The notes: generated by a model not told the origin, from the sequence alone. A stretch of 64,000 nucleotides of DNA from Nocardia sp. NBC_00508 (GCF_036346875.1 NZ_CP107852.1:6014001-6078000), one strand, 5' to 3'; shown: positions 49,883 to 58,398, numbered from the stretch's first letter. Made by a program: numbers and translations.

Positions 49883-49925
49883 CTCACACGCGGAAGGTCG
49901 CTGGTTCGATCCCAGCTGGGACCAC
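49883..49925 (+). repeat. attR, 43-bp direct repeat
   Basis: Exact copy of 44395-44437. The sequence before it does not form a tRNA 5' half, so this is an attachment-site remnant rather than a gene. Confidence 0.92.
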
Positions 49926-49928
49926 AGA

Positions 49929-49960
49929 ATCCCCTCGCCATAACCTGTGGTTGAGGGGAT
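49929..49960 (+). terminator. Probable original chromosomal terminator of tRNA-Val(CAC)
   Basis: An 8-bp perfect stem, ATCCCCTC (49929-49936) with GAGGGGAT (49953-49960), then TTTCCG. It sits immediately outside attR, where the tRNA ended before integration, and ends in the same TTTTCCGT as the element-borne terminator. Confidence 0.75.
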
Positions 49961-50161
49961 TTTCCGTACAGTTCAAGCTCGCACCACAGGCGCAAGTAGC
50001 GAAGGACCCGCGAGCCGAGCGGCTGGCTTTACTGCGCGATGTACTCGAAGCTGCATCCAGGCTGTTCACAGCAATGGTTCAGTTCCGTAGCCGGACGAAA
50101 TCCATGGTCAAGGGCTGCCTGCGCCGGATCTGGTTTCAAGCGCCGAGCGGGCGCGCGATGC

Positions 50162-50295
50162 ATTGATGACACGTGGGTGCGTCCCAACACGCTGCGTTAC
50201 CGAATCCGGCGGGTGGAGGAGGTCTGCGGAATCGATGTGAGACAAGCCGCCGACCGGTTGTTGCTGGAACTGCAGCTGGCGGTGATCCGGCGGCC
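50162..50295 (+). pseudogene. C-terminal HTH fragment of a PucR/CdaR-type regulator
   Basis: The translated segment VRPNTLRYRIRRVEEVCGID (from 50177) followed by DRLLLELQLAVIRR is the terminal HTH of PucR-family activators. Upstream sequence (49961-50160) shows no rest of the gene, and the frame runs on past the expected stop into the antisense of the next gene. Probably the leftover of a regulator of the adjacent catabolic operon. The remaining sequence up to 50375 holds nothing else I can support. Confidence 0.65.
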
Positions 50296-50375
50296 GGGAG
50301 AGGGTGACGGTCCCGGTTGGGCTCGACCATCCGGCCGATGGACTCGGCGGCAGCCCGCCACAGCGATGCTCGGTC

Positions 50376-51587
50376 TCAAACCGTCTCGGTATCCGTCAGC
50401 GACTGCGCCGCGGCGAGATATCCGGCCAGCATGCTGCACGCGACCCGCCACAGCGCGCCGTCGTCGGGCAGGTAACCACTGGCGTGCAGTCCGTGACCGC
50501 GGGATTCCGGAGTTCCGACGAAGATCATCAGGCTGGGCGCGACCTCCGCGTAGAACGCGAAATCGTCTGCGCCGTAGGAACGGAACTCGGTGATCTCGTT
50601 TCCGGTGTCCTGCAGGATCCGGGCGGCGGCACGGGCCAGTGCCGTATTGTTCTGCAGCGGAGGTTCGCCCGGGTAGATCGTGACCTCGGCGGTGCATCCG
50701 TGCGCGAGCGCGATACCGTCGGCCACCTCGCGGATCCGCTTCTGGATCATGGTGCGCTGGCCGGCCGACATGGTGCGGACCATCCCGCTGACAGTCGCCT
50801 CGTCGGGGATGGCGTTGGGTGCTGTTCCGGCACGGATACTCCCGATACTGACCACCGCTGAGTCTATCGGGTCGGAGTTGCGGGACACGATCTGCTGGCA
50901 GGTCACGACGAAGTTGCTGGCGGCCAGCAGCGGGTCGCGGGAATTGTGCGGGTAGGCGCCGTGCGCGGGCGAGCCGTGTATGGTCACGAAGAATTCGTCC
51001 GAGGCCGCGTTGACGACGCCGGAGCTGCACGCGACGGCGGTGGATTTCAGGGCCGGCTGCACATGGGCGCCGATAATCGCGGCGATCCGGTGATCGTGCA
51101 GAACCGTACTGTTCACGAATTCCAGTGCACCCGAGGGCGAGGTCTCCTCCCTGGGTTGCAGCAGGCCGACCAGCGGCACCGGCGGTTCGGGGAGCGAGTC
51201 GATCGCCCGGGCGACCGCGACGAACGCCGCCATGTGGACATCGTGTCCGCAGGCGTGCATGGCGCCGTTGGTCGATGCCCATTCGACACCGGTGTTCTCC
51301 ACGATCGGCAGGGCGTCCATCTCGGCGCGGATCGCGACCGCGGGCCCGGGTGGCCCGATCCTGATCAGTCCGGCGTGTCCGGGCAGCCGGGTGCGATCCG
51401 CGGCCTCCGGCAGATGTGCCAGCAGGGTATCCAGCGTCCGTGCTTCCGCGCCCGACAGGTCGGGGTGGCGATGCAGCTCGGTCCGAAGTGCCTGCGCGGC
51501 AGGCATTTCGGCGGCGAGCCGGGCGAAGACATGTCCCCATGAGAAGCTCGCGTCGGCGGTTGCGTGGTCGCGAAACTTGTCCAGCAT
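50376..51587 (-). CDS. M20-family amidohydrolase/carboxypeptidase (HipO-like)
   Basis: A 403-residue metallohydrolase of the aminoacylase-1/hippurate hydrolase group. The metal site motif is NGAMHACGHDVHMAAF; GLLQPREETSPSGAL supplies the catalytic Glu pair (usually QPxEE); AHVQPALKSTAVA fits the third ligand region. The dimerisation domain begins near EFFVTIHGSPAHGAYPH, and the C-terminal His is in GHGLHASGYLP. It probably releases an acyl or gamma-glutamyl-type group from an amino compound. Last gene of the 50-58 kb catabolic operon, 54 bp after the amidohydrolase gene. Confidence 0.92.
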   Translation of the reverse strand: MLDKFRDHATADASFSWGHVFARLAAEMPAAQALRTELHRHPDLSGAEARTLDTLLAHLPEAADRTRLPGHAGLIRIGPPGPAVAIRAEMDALPIVENTGVEWASTNGAMHACGHDVHMAAFVAVARAIDSLPEPPVPLVGLLQPREETSPSGALEFVNSTVLHDHRIAAIIGAHVQPALKSTAVACSSGVVNAASDEFFVTIHGSPAHGAYPHNSRDPLLAASNFVVTCQQIVSRNSDPIDSAVVSIGSIRAGTAPNAIPDEATVSGMVRTMSAGQRTMIQKRIREVADGIALAHGCTAEVTIYPGEPPLQNNTALARAAARILQDTGNEITEFRSYGADDFAFYAEVAPSLMIFVGTPESRGHGLHASGYLPDDGALWRVACSMLAGYLAAAQSLTDTETV

Positions 51588-51641
51588 GACTCGTATGCAC
51601 CAATCCTTCGAGTTGCGTCGATGAAGCCCGAACGCGGACGA

Positions 51642-52769
51642 TCAGTCGTCGGTGTGCAAGCAATAGACCCGGGCGGCGTTCCCGGCCGCGATCATGCCCG
51701 CGTAACGCTCGGCGTCGGCCGGGCTCAGCCACTGATCGGCGACCCATTCGTCGAGCAGCTTGCCGAGTTCCCGGCGCCACTGCAGGGCGCTGACCGCGTA
51801 GTGCTCGGCGAGGCCGTAGGCGTCGGAGGAGTAGAGAACCTTGCCGAAGGGCGCCATCTCCAGGGCCTGGCGGATTGCGACGCCGCTGCTCGGCCCCAGG
51901 TAGTGCGAGACGAGGCCGACATCGCAGTACACGTGCGGGAACACCTGCGTGAGGATCGCCGCTTCGCGGACGAAGGGATAGCAGTGCAGCAGCATGAACT
52001 GTGCGCCCGAGGTGCGGGTGGCGGTGAGGAACTTCGTCAGCCGCGACGGATCGGCCCGGAACAGCTGCACATCGCCGTCGCCGTATCCGACGTGCAACTG
52101 GATGGGCAGTCCCAGCCCGACACCCTCCCAGAGGACGTGCTGCAGCAGGACGGGGTCGTCGAGCCGGTAGGTTCGGCTCTGTTCGCCGCGGCGCAGCCAG
52201 TTGCCCGCGGCGGCGCGGACCTCGGTCTGCGACGGGCGCTGCGCGGCGATATCGAATCCGTAGCGGTAGGCGATGATCGATTTCAGTCCGACTGTTCCGT
52301 GGGACCGCGCGTATAGTGCTTCGCCGAAGCGGGCCGCGAAGTTCTCCGCGGTCGTGCCGGGCGCTATCTCCTCGGCCACCCGCTCCAGGCGCAGGATCTC
52401 ATCGGCGGGTGCGCCGGTCATGGCCCGCATCTGCGCGGGCCCCGCGACCGGGGACGCGGTGAAACCGGTATCGACGAGGTAGCGGGCTGTTCCCGCCGCG
52501 TCGAGGAGCCGCCGGTTCACCTCGTCCACACCGAGTGCGCGACGCCGGTCGAGATAGGTATCGATGGGGGCGTTGCGTTCGATATCGAGCAACGGCGCGC
52601 AGATCGCGCGGACCGCGAGACCGAACGGGGAATCGAGCGCATCGATACCGTCGGGCGCCGGCCATTCGGATTCGGTTGCCAGGGAGCGGAATTCGTCATC
52701 GGTCAGATCGGACAGCATCAGACCGTGACAGTGGTGGTCGATGAGCGGAAGGTCTGCCGTGTCGGCCAT
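51642..52769 (-). CDS. Amidohydrolase (TIM-barrel, FluG N-terminal-like)
   Basis: 375 residues, ATG 52769. The metal-binding start LPLIDHHCHGLML has the HxH pattern, and HYLGPSSGVAIRQALEMAPFGKVLYSSDAYG carries a late Asp in the SSDA motif, typical of amidohydrolase-2 proteins. QLHVGYGDGDVQLFRADP and MLLHCYPFVREAA hold further His ligands. Fungal and plant FluG/NodGS proteins fuse exactly this kind of domain to a glutamine-synthetase-like domain. Here the GS-like gene is directly upstream in the operon (43 bp). Substrate unknown. Confidence 0.9.
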   Translation of the reverse strand: MADTADLPLIDHHCHGLMLSDLTDDEFRSLATESEWPAPDGIDALDSPFGLAVRAICAPLLDIERNAPIDTYLDRRRALGVDEVNRRLLDAAGTARYLVDTGFTASPVAGPAQMRAMTGAPADEILRLERVAEEIAPGTTAENFAARFGEALYARSHGTVGLKSIIAYRYGFDIAAQRPSQTEVRAAAGNWLRRGEQSRTYRLDDPVLLQHVLWEGVGLGLPIQLHVGYGDGDVQLFRADPSRLTKFLTATRTSGAQFMLLHCYPFVREAAILTQVFPHVYCDVGLVSHYLGPSSGVAIRQALEMAPFGKVLYSSDAYGLAEHYAVSALQWRRELGKLLDEWVADQWLSPADAERYAGMIAAGNAARVYCLHTDD

Positions 52770-52812
52770 GGCGGGAGCTTTCTGTCTGTTCGGTGTTGTG
52801 CCGGTCCGGGCC

Positions 52813-54168
52813 TCAGAACGACCAGCTGAACCGCAGGCGGTCGGTGAGCTCGTGCAGATCGAGGTCGCCCAGTGCGTCGGTCTCGTGCCGGCGGACGGCG
52901 ACGGTGGCCTCCACGATCGAATCACCGAGGATGGCGCGGGCGAGTTTGGAGTGTTCGAACCGATCCAGCTTCTCGGGCTGGCTGTCCGACAGCGTGGCCA
53001 CTGTTCCGGCGGGCAATAACGCGGGGTCGTCGGGCACCTCCACGGGCAGCTCCGCTGTCGTCTGGATGCCCTCGAGCGCCAATCCGAGCATGCCGGCGAC
53101 CGCGAGATAGGGGTTGGCGGAGGTATCGACGCATTTGAGCTCGATATTGGCTCCGTGCGGATTGGCGGGTGTGGCGGCGCACAGCCGGACCGCGGCCTCC
53201 CGGTTCTCCAGTCCCCAGCAGGCGTGCGCACCCGACCACAAACCGGGCTGCAGCCGGTAGCTCGACAGGACCGATCCCGCGAAAATCGCCATGAGATCGG
53301 GCAGCCCGCGCACGATGCCGCCGAGCGCCGCGGCGCCGTCGGGACGCAGTCCGTGTACCTGCGGGCCACCCGACAGCAGCGGTTGCCCCTTGCGGGTGAA
53401 CGACATGTGCAGGTGGGCTCCGTTGCCCGCCCCCGCAGGCGCGGGCAACGGGGAAAAGGAGACCCGCAGCCCGTGCCTGCGCGCCACCCGGCCCAGGACG
53501 AGGCGGGCCAGTACCCCGTTATCGGCCGCGGTCAGGGGATCGGCAGGTGGGAACGAGATCTCGAACTGGCCGACGCCGTATTCGGCGTGGATCTGCTCGG
53601 CATCCAATCCCGCCGCACGCAGGGAGCGCTCGAGATCGATGACGAAGTCTTCGTTGTCGAGCAGCGCGCGCAGCCCGTAGCCCTGCCAGGCGGCCGGGTC
53701 CATCTCGCCGGATTCGGGCGTGAGCACGAATTCCAGTTCGATGCCGACAAGCACGTCGATATCGTGTGCCTCCGCGCTCGCCTGCAGCTCGCGCAGCCGG
53801 CCGCGCGAGCAGCCCTCGAGGGGGTTGCCGTGCTGGTCGAACATTTCGCACGGCGCCCAGGTGATCGACTCGTCGACTCGTTTGGCCGCGGTGAGATCGG
53901 CTCGCAGGCGCATATCGCCGACCACGCCGATCTTGTCGGTGAGCGCGATGGCGTTGTCGACACAGAATGCGTTCCACGACGGGGAGGCGCCGATTCCGGT
54001 GCGGTGGAACGAGAGTGCGCGCGCTACCGGGATGGCTTTGGCACGGGCGACGCCGCCCATGTCGACCACGGAACCGACGAGGAGGGTCGTACCGCTGGCC
54101 GCGAGCTGGGACTCGTGATCGCGCTGTGCGGCGGTGTCGAGCAACGGCAGGGGGTATGTGACGGGCAT
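52813..54168 (-). CDS. Glutamine-synthetase-like enzyme (GS III/FluG/gamma-glutamylamide type)
   Basis: 451 residues; ATG 54168 follows GGAGG. GS features: VGIELEFVLTP (metal Glu pair), YGVGQFEISFPPADPLTAADN, the ATP/metal site GNGAHLHMSFTRKG, and ANIELKCVDTSANPYLAVAGML. The adenylylation-loop Tyr motif of housekeeping GlnA is absent, and the N-terminal beta-grasp is divergent (TTLLVGSVVDMGGVARAKAIPV), so this is a paralogue. Relatives gamma-glutamylate amines (PuuA, IpuC, aniline enzymes) in catabolic pathways. Together with the two hydrolases and the transporter it suggests utilisation of a nitrogenous compound. The actual amine cannot be deduced. Confidence 0.92.
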   Translation of the reverse strand: MPVTYPLPLLDTAAQRDHESQLAASGTTLLVGSVVDMGGVARAKAIPVARALSFHRTGIGASPSWNAFCVDNAIALTDKIGVVGDMRLRADLTAAKRVDESITWAPCEMFDQHGNPLEGCSRGRLRELQASAEAHDIDVLVGIELEFVLTPESGEMDPAAWQGYGLRALLDNEDFVIDLERSLRAAGLDAEQIHAEYGVGQFEISFPPADPLTAADNGVLARLVLGRVARRHGLRVSFSPLPAPAGAGNGAHLHMSFTRKGQPLLSGGPQVHGLRPDGAAALGGIVRGLPDLMAIFAGSVLSSYRLQPGLWSGAHACWGLENREAAVRLCAATPANPHGANIELKCVDTSANPYLAVAGMLGLALEGIQTTAELPVEVPDDPALLPAGTVATLSDSQPEKLDRFEHSKLARAILGDSIVEATVAVRRHETDALGDLDLHELTDRLRFSWSF

Positions 54169-54249
54169 CAGATCCTCCATTGGCAATCGATGCGGGGCAG
54201 CAATCACCGAATCGTGAAATAGGCATTTCATTTTCTGCGCTGGGAAACG

Positions 54250-55317
54250 CTAGGGCGTCGCGGGCGCTGGGGACGGCTTCGAGGGGCGGCGCGGCAGAGT
54301 TACGGCCCGCGGTGACGGGATTCGCAGCTCTCGGACACCCATCAGACCCTGCGGTGCCTTTATCAGGATAATCAGCAGAATCAGCGCCAGGACCAGGTCC
54401 GCGACACCGGCGGGCAGCGGGCTACCACCGGTGAACTGGCCGTCCTGGAACCGGCGAAGTACTTCCTGCAGGGCACTGATCAGCACAGCTCCGAGGACCG
54501 CGCCGCTCAGCGACAGATAACCGCCGGCGACGATCATCACCACGAAGGCGAATGTCGCCGACAGGAAAAACCCATTGATATTGAACGAGGTGAGCAGGCC
54601 CGCGTACAGCGCGCCCGCGGCACCGCAGAGTCCGGCCCCGAGCATCCAGGCATAGGCGCGGTGGCGACCGACTTCGATGCCCGCGGCGACCGCCGCCCAG
54701 TAGTCCTCGCGGGAGGCCTGCAACTGCAGACCACTGCGAGAGCGCCGGTAGAGCCACGCGATCGCCACCGCCGCGATGGCGAAGGCCAGCGCGTTCCACG
54801 CGGTAGTACGTTGCGGAATGCCCACCATGCTCGACGAGCCTCGGGTCACCGCGGTCCAGCTCCCGAGCACATTGTAGACGATCAGCAGCAGTGCCAGCGT
54901 GGCTATTCCGGACTGCAGCCCGCTCAACCGGGCCACGACCGGTGCGGTGAGCACGGAGAAAACGATCGCCATGAGCCCACCGATGAACACCGCGACCGGT
55001 AGTGGCGCGTGGATCCGCACGAGGAACGACAGGGCGTCGGGCATATCGGGGAACAGCGCCGCCTTCAGTTTGACCGGGATGGTCAGGTACGCCGCGGTAT
55101 AGGCGCCGATCGCCATGAACGCCACATGCCCGAACGACATGACCCCGGAGTTGCCCGAAAAGGTCGACAGGCCGCAGACGAAGATCACCGCGATCAGCGC
55201 GAGGGTGGCGACCCTGCTGACGGTCGGGCTGCCGAATGCGCCGATGAGGGCGACGATCGCGACAATGCCGGACAACAGGATCGGGGTCTGCAGCACGCCG
55301 GCTCTCTTGAACCACAT
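54250..55317 (-). CDS. ABC transporter permease, LivM type
   Basis: About 355 residues with eight to nine transmembrane segments. The branched-chain amino-acid permease signature FSGNSGVMSFGHVAFMAIGAYTAAYL lies at residues ~55-80, and the EAA-like region near residue 215-235 reads AAVAAGIEVGRHRAYAWMLGA. A short basic tail ends the protein. ATG 55317 overlaps the LivH stop by one base (GTG 55320 is an alternative). Forms the membrane channel with the LivH-type subunit. Confidence 0.92.
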   Translation of the reverse strand: MWFKRAGVLQTPILLSGIVAIVALIGAFGSPTVSRVATLALIAVIFVCGLSTFSGNSGVMSFGHVAFMAIGAYTAAYLTIPVKLKAALFPDMPDALSFLVRIHAPLPVAVFIGGLMAIVFSVLTAPVVARLSGLQSGIATLALLLIVYNVLGSWTAVTRGSSSMVGIPQRTTAWNALAFAIAAVAIAWLYRRSRSGLQLQASREDYWAAVAAGIEVGRHRAYAWMLGAGLCGAAGALYAGLLTSFNINGFFLSATFAFVVMIVAGGYLSLSGAVLGAVLISALQEVLRRFQDGQFTGGSPLPAGVADLVLALILLIILIKAPQGLMGVRELRIPSPRAVTLPRRPSKPSPAPATP

Positions 55318-56192
55318 CACGACACCCGCACTTTCGATCCGGAGAGCAGGCCCTGCGGCCTGATGACGAGGACGCCGATCAAAAGGGTGAACAGGATGGC
55401 GTCCCGGAAGGTGATGAGGTCGCTCGGTAGCACCGTCTCCAGCAGGGAGGTGGTGGCGCCGAGCAGGAAACCACCCAGGGCCGCGCCACGCAGGCTGCTC
55501 ATACCGCCCAGGACAGCGCCGATGATGCCGATCAGCATCGGTTGCAGGCCCATTTCAGCCGATACCGCGCCCTGGCGAGCTACCAGGACGACGGCACCGA
55601 TACCGGCCAGCACACCGACGATTCCGAAGGCTGCCGCGACGGCCCGGTTACCCTTGACCCCCAGGTTCTCGGCCATCTGGAAGTTCTCCGCCGCGGCACG
55701 CAACTGGATCCCCAGTGTTGTCCGGCCGATCAGCAGCGCGACGCCGGTGAGCGTGGCTCCGCACAGTACGAGCATGACCAGGTTCAGGATGCTCACCTCG
55801 ACGCCGAACACGCTCAGCTGGCGGGTGAGCCAGTTCTGCGGCGGAACTCCCTGGGCCTTCGGCAGCACCGACATTCGGGCCAGGCTCTGCAAGGCCAGGC
55901 TGACGGCGAACGAGGCGATCATGAGCGTCACCGGATCGGCATTGCGCAGCGAGTGGAACGCCAGGCGTTCGCTGAGCACCGAGACGGCGCATCCGAACAG
56001 GATCGCCATCCCCGCGGCGAGCAGCCAGGGCTGGTCGCGGAACAGGTACAGCGCGAATCCGGCTGCCATGATGATCTCGCCGTAGGCGAAGTTCATCAGG
56101 CCCAGAATCCCGAACAGCAGCGATACCCCGATGGTCAGTAGGGCATACAGCGCGCCGAGGCCGGCCGCGCCTATCAGGAACTCGACGATCAT
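55317..56192 (-). CDS. ABC transporter permease, LivH type
   Basis: 291 residues, about eight transmembrane helices. Typical opening GLGALYALLTIGVSLLFGILGLMNFAYGEIIMAAGF, read in pieces, and the EAA loop AAAENFQMAENLGVKGNRAVAAAFGIVGV. It ends VIRPQGLLSG. The start overlaps the LivF stop by 4 bp (GTGA/ATGA type). Partner of the LivM-type permease. Confidence 0.93.
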   Translation of the reverse strand: MIVEFLIGAAGLGALYALLTIGVSLLFGILGLMNFAYGEIIMAAGFALYLFRDQPWLLAAGMAILFGCAVSVLSERLAFHSLRNADPVTLMIASFAVSLALQSLARMSVLPKAQGVPPQNWLTRQLSVFGVEVSILNLVMLVLCGATLTGVALLIGRTTLGIQLRAAAENFQMAENLGVKGNRAVAAAFGIVGVLAGIGAVVLVARQGAVSAEMGLQPMLIGIIGAVLGGMSSLRGAALGGFLLGATTSLLETVLPSDLITFRDAILFTLLIGVLVIRPQGLLSGSKVRVS

Positions 56193-56923
56193 GCTCTGCT
56201 TCCTGCCTCGACAGGGGAAAATCCCAGGTAATTGATGACGGCCGCATTTGCGCCCAGTTCCGCGGCGGAACCCGAACCGACCACTTTGCCCGGGGCCTGC
56301 AGGACATAGACGCGATCGGAGATCTCGATGGCGCGCATCGCATTCTGCTCGACCAGCAGAATCGTCATGCCCTCCGCGCGGAGTCCGGCGATGACATCGA
56401 AGATCAGATCCACCACGATCGGCGCGAGTCCCAGGGTCGGCTCGTCGAGCAGCAGTAACCGCGGCCGCAGTAGGAGAGCTCGCGCGATGGCCAGTTGCTG
56501 CTGTTCGCCGCCGGAGAGCAGGCTCGCCCCGCGTTTCCAGTGCTTGCGCAGGATGGGGAAGCGCTCGAGTTGGCGTTCGATATCGTCGGCGAGCCCGCGC
56601 TTGTCCGTGCGGCTCACCCCGCCGAGCCGGAGGTTCTCGCCGACTGTCAGGCTGGCGAAGACACCGCGGTCCTCCGGTACGTAGGAGATCCGGGCCGCGA
56701 CGGGGGATAACGATTTGTCCGAGACCGGCTGCCCGTCGACGGTGATGGTGCCCGAATGTAGGGGAACCAGTCCCATCACGGCCTTGACCAGCGTGGATTT
56801 TCCCGCGCCGTTATGGCCGATCAGGGAGACGAGTTCGCCCTGGCGCACCGTGAGCGAAGCGCCCTGCACCGCCATGACCGAGGAGTTGTACTGCACATAG
56901 ACATCACTGGCTTCGAGCAACAT
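56189..56923 (-). CDS. ABC transporter ATP-binding protein, LivF type
   Basis: 244 residues. Walker A GHNGAGKSTLVKAVMG, Q-loop ISYVPEDRGVFASLTV, signature LLSGGEQQQLAIARAL, Walker B LLLLDEPTLGLAPIVV and switch His region LLVEQNAMRAIEI (LivF has Gln-Asn here). All motifs intact. Overlaps the LivG gene end by 20 bp. Confidence 0.94.
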   Translation of the reverse strand: MLLEASDVYVQYNSSVMAVQGASLTVRQGELVSLIGHNGAGKSTLVKAVMGLVPLHSGTITVDGQPVSDKSLSPVAARISYVPEDRGVFASLTVGENLRLGGVSRTDKRGLADDIERQLERFPILRKHWKRGASLLSGGEQQQLAIARALLLRPRLLLLDEPTLGLAPIVVDLIFDVIAGLRAEGMTILLVEQNAMRAIEISDRVYVLQAPGKVVGSGSAAELGANAAVINYLGFSPVEAGSRA

Positions 56924-57659
56924 CCGGCACCTTCTTCCCGAAGTAGATCTCGATGACTTTCGGGTCCTTTCGCACGGTGTGCGGGTCGCCCTCCACCACG
57001 GTTCGGCCGCTGTCGAGGACGTGCAGGCGGTCGCACGTTTCGGTCACCACGGCCATATCGTGCTCGACCAGGACGATGCCGATCCGTCGCTCGCGCGCGA
57101 GCCGCCGGATGGTCTCGACGAGTTCGACGGCCTCGGATTCGTTCTGTCCCGCCGCCGGTTCGTCCAGCAGCAGGAATGCGGGCCGCAGTGCCAGGGCTCG
57201 GGCGATGGCGGTGGTCCGGATGCGGCCGGCGGTCAGGCCGGAACCCGGCAGGTGTGCTACATCGTCGAGCCGCATCTCGTCGATGATCTCGTCGCGGAGG
57301 GCGCGGGCCGCACCGCGGCGCAGTCCGCCGCCGAGCGCGGCGGCCTCGATATTCTCAGCGACGCTGAGCCGGGCGAAGACGCGGCCGCTCTGATAGGTGC
57401 GCACAATGCCGAGCCGGGCGCGTCTACTCATGGTTGTTCGCGTCAGATCGCGCTCGTCCAGGTAGATACGGCCGGACGTGGGTTTCAGCATGCCGCTGAG
57501 CAGGTTCAAGGTGGTGGTCTTGCCCGATCCGTTCGGGCCGATCAGGCCGACCACCTCGCCGCTGGCGACGGTGAGCGAAACACCGTCGACAGCTTTGACA
57601 CCATCGAAATGGATGCTCGCGCAGTCCAGACGCAGTGCACCCGGGCGGGTCTCGGTCAC
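56904..57659 (-). CDS. ABC transporter ATP-binding protein, LivG type
   Basis: 251 residues, GTG 57659, which overlaps the stop of the upstream solute-binding-protein remnant (GTGA). Walker A GPNGSGKTTTLNLLSG, Q-loop segment LGIVRTYQSGRVFARLSV, Walker B FLLLDEPAAGQNESEA, and switch region IVLVEHDMAVV. The signature reads GLTAGRIRTTAIARAL, which departs from LSxGQ but is comparable to the LPTG-type variant seen in LivG relatives. Pairs with LivF to energise the transporter. Confidence 0.92.
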   Translation of the reverse strand: MTETRPGALRLDCASIHFDGVKAVDGVSLTVASGEVVGLIGPNGSGKTTTLNLLSGMLKPTSGRIYLDERDLTRTTMSRRARLGIVRTYQSGRVFARLSVAENIEAAALGGGLRRGAARALRDEIIDEMRLDDVAHLPGSGLTAGRIRTTAIARALALRPAFLLLDEPAAGQNESEAVELVETIRRLARERRIGIVLVEHDMAVVTETCDRLHVLDSGRTVVEGDPHTVRKDPKVIEIYFGKKVPDVARSQ

Positions 57660-58000
57660 TGGCCCGCTCCTGCCGCGCAGGAGTTTCCGTCGCCGATATC
57701 GGGAACTCGGTCGACTCGCTTGGTGCCGGCCGACCGCATGGATCCGCCGCTCACCTCCACAATCGCCATCGGGTAGTCGACGATTTTGTGGCATGTCCGG
57801 GAGAAGTAGGTGATCGCACCGACCGGGGTGTCCACCGGCCGGGAATCGGTCAACGCGCGGCGCACGTCGGCACCCGACAGGGCTGCCATGGCGCTGAGTG
57901 AAAGCGTCGTGGCCGCAGTCGCGGAGAAGATCGGTGAACCAGGAATACAGCGTCTGTCGCTGATCGAGTCCACTATGGACGCGGAGTAAGTCGTACACCG
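57656..58000 (-). pseudogene. C-terminal remnant of the transporter's solute-binding protein
   Basis: The frame ending at 57656 reads like the last ~115 residues of a branched-chain-type periplasmic binding protein: LSAMAALSGADVRRALTDS, then TPVGAITYFSRTCHKIVDYP and MAIVEVSGGSM. Frames upstream to 58200 contain no signal peptide or N-terminal lobe; typical family members have about 400 residues. The position as first gene before livG-livF is where an intact binding protein gene would be. Function is almost certainly lost, so the transporter needs a binding protein from elsewhere or is idle. Confidence 0.6.
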
Positions 58001-58181
58001 CTGCGGCACCTTCGCGCCGCGGAACGCGACTGCCTTGCATCCGGTCAACTGGCTCGCCGACGCAGTGCGCGCGCTGCTCGACTGCGATGATTTCGATCCA
58101 GCACTGTCTCCGGGTCGGTAGCGAACGGGCCATCGCTGGGGCCGGTAGTCGACAGTTGCGGTCGGCGCTTCTTTCTGCTCC

Positions 58182-58201
58182 ACTGTGACTTGGATCACAG
58201 T
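58182..58201. promoter_or_regulatory. CRP/GlxR-type operator palindrome
   Basis: A perfect 20-bp site, ACTGTGACTTGGATCACAGT, containing the canonical TGTGA-N6-TCACA. It lies in the presumed promoter between the minus-strand transporter operon and the plus-strand SulP remnant. cAMP-responsive GlxR/CRP of actinobacteria binds this motif. Regulation of the operon by carbon status is inferred. Confidence 0.75.
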
Positions 58202-58245
58202 TTGATAGCGGTTGCAATCAGATCGACCGAAAACCTTTCCGGATG

Positions 58246-58262
58246 CTTTGCGAAGTCTTTAC
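58246..58262 (+). repeat. Leader motif shared with the intact SulP gene (copy 1)
   Basis: CTTTGCGAAGTCTTTAC recurs as CTTTGCTAAGTCTTTAC at 59048-59064 (16 of 17 identical). Each lies about 135-150 bp upstream of a SulP start codon. It is probably part of a duplicated promoter. Confidence 0.7.
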
Positions 58263-58398
58263 TATCAGTGCGAGCTCTGCGTCACGGGTCGCGTCTCCTG
58301 AACCGAGGGGCCTCCCGACTTCGCCCCCGCTGCTCGATTTCGATGCCAAGAACATGTTTGACCGATGAACCGGGTTCGGACCCGGCGAAGGAGAGAAT

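Larger units (their letters stand above)
44395..49925. mobile_element. Integrated miniature AICE-like (pSAM2-type) element, about 5.5 kb
   Basis: Bounded by 43-bp perfect direct repeats (44395-44437 and 49883-49925) derived from the 3' half of tRNA-Val(CAC). Inside, in order: a structured noncoding stretch, a GntR-type repressor (minus), palindromic operators, a small Cys-rich protein, an unknown protein, an HUH-type replication initiator, an excisionase and a tyrosine integrase next to the right end. This matches the regulation-replication-excision core of actinomycete integrative and conjugative elements such as pSAM2. The septal DNA translocase (TraSA/FtsK-like) and spread genes are missing, so self-transfer is unlikely. 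It could still excise and replicate or be mobilised by a related element. Confidence 0.9.

Noticed and set aside
49861..49925. Second tRNA-Val gene after the integrase
   Set aside because: Only the 3' half from the anticodon loop is present; the acceptor 5' strand and D-arm are missing, so it is an att site.
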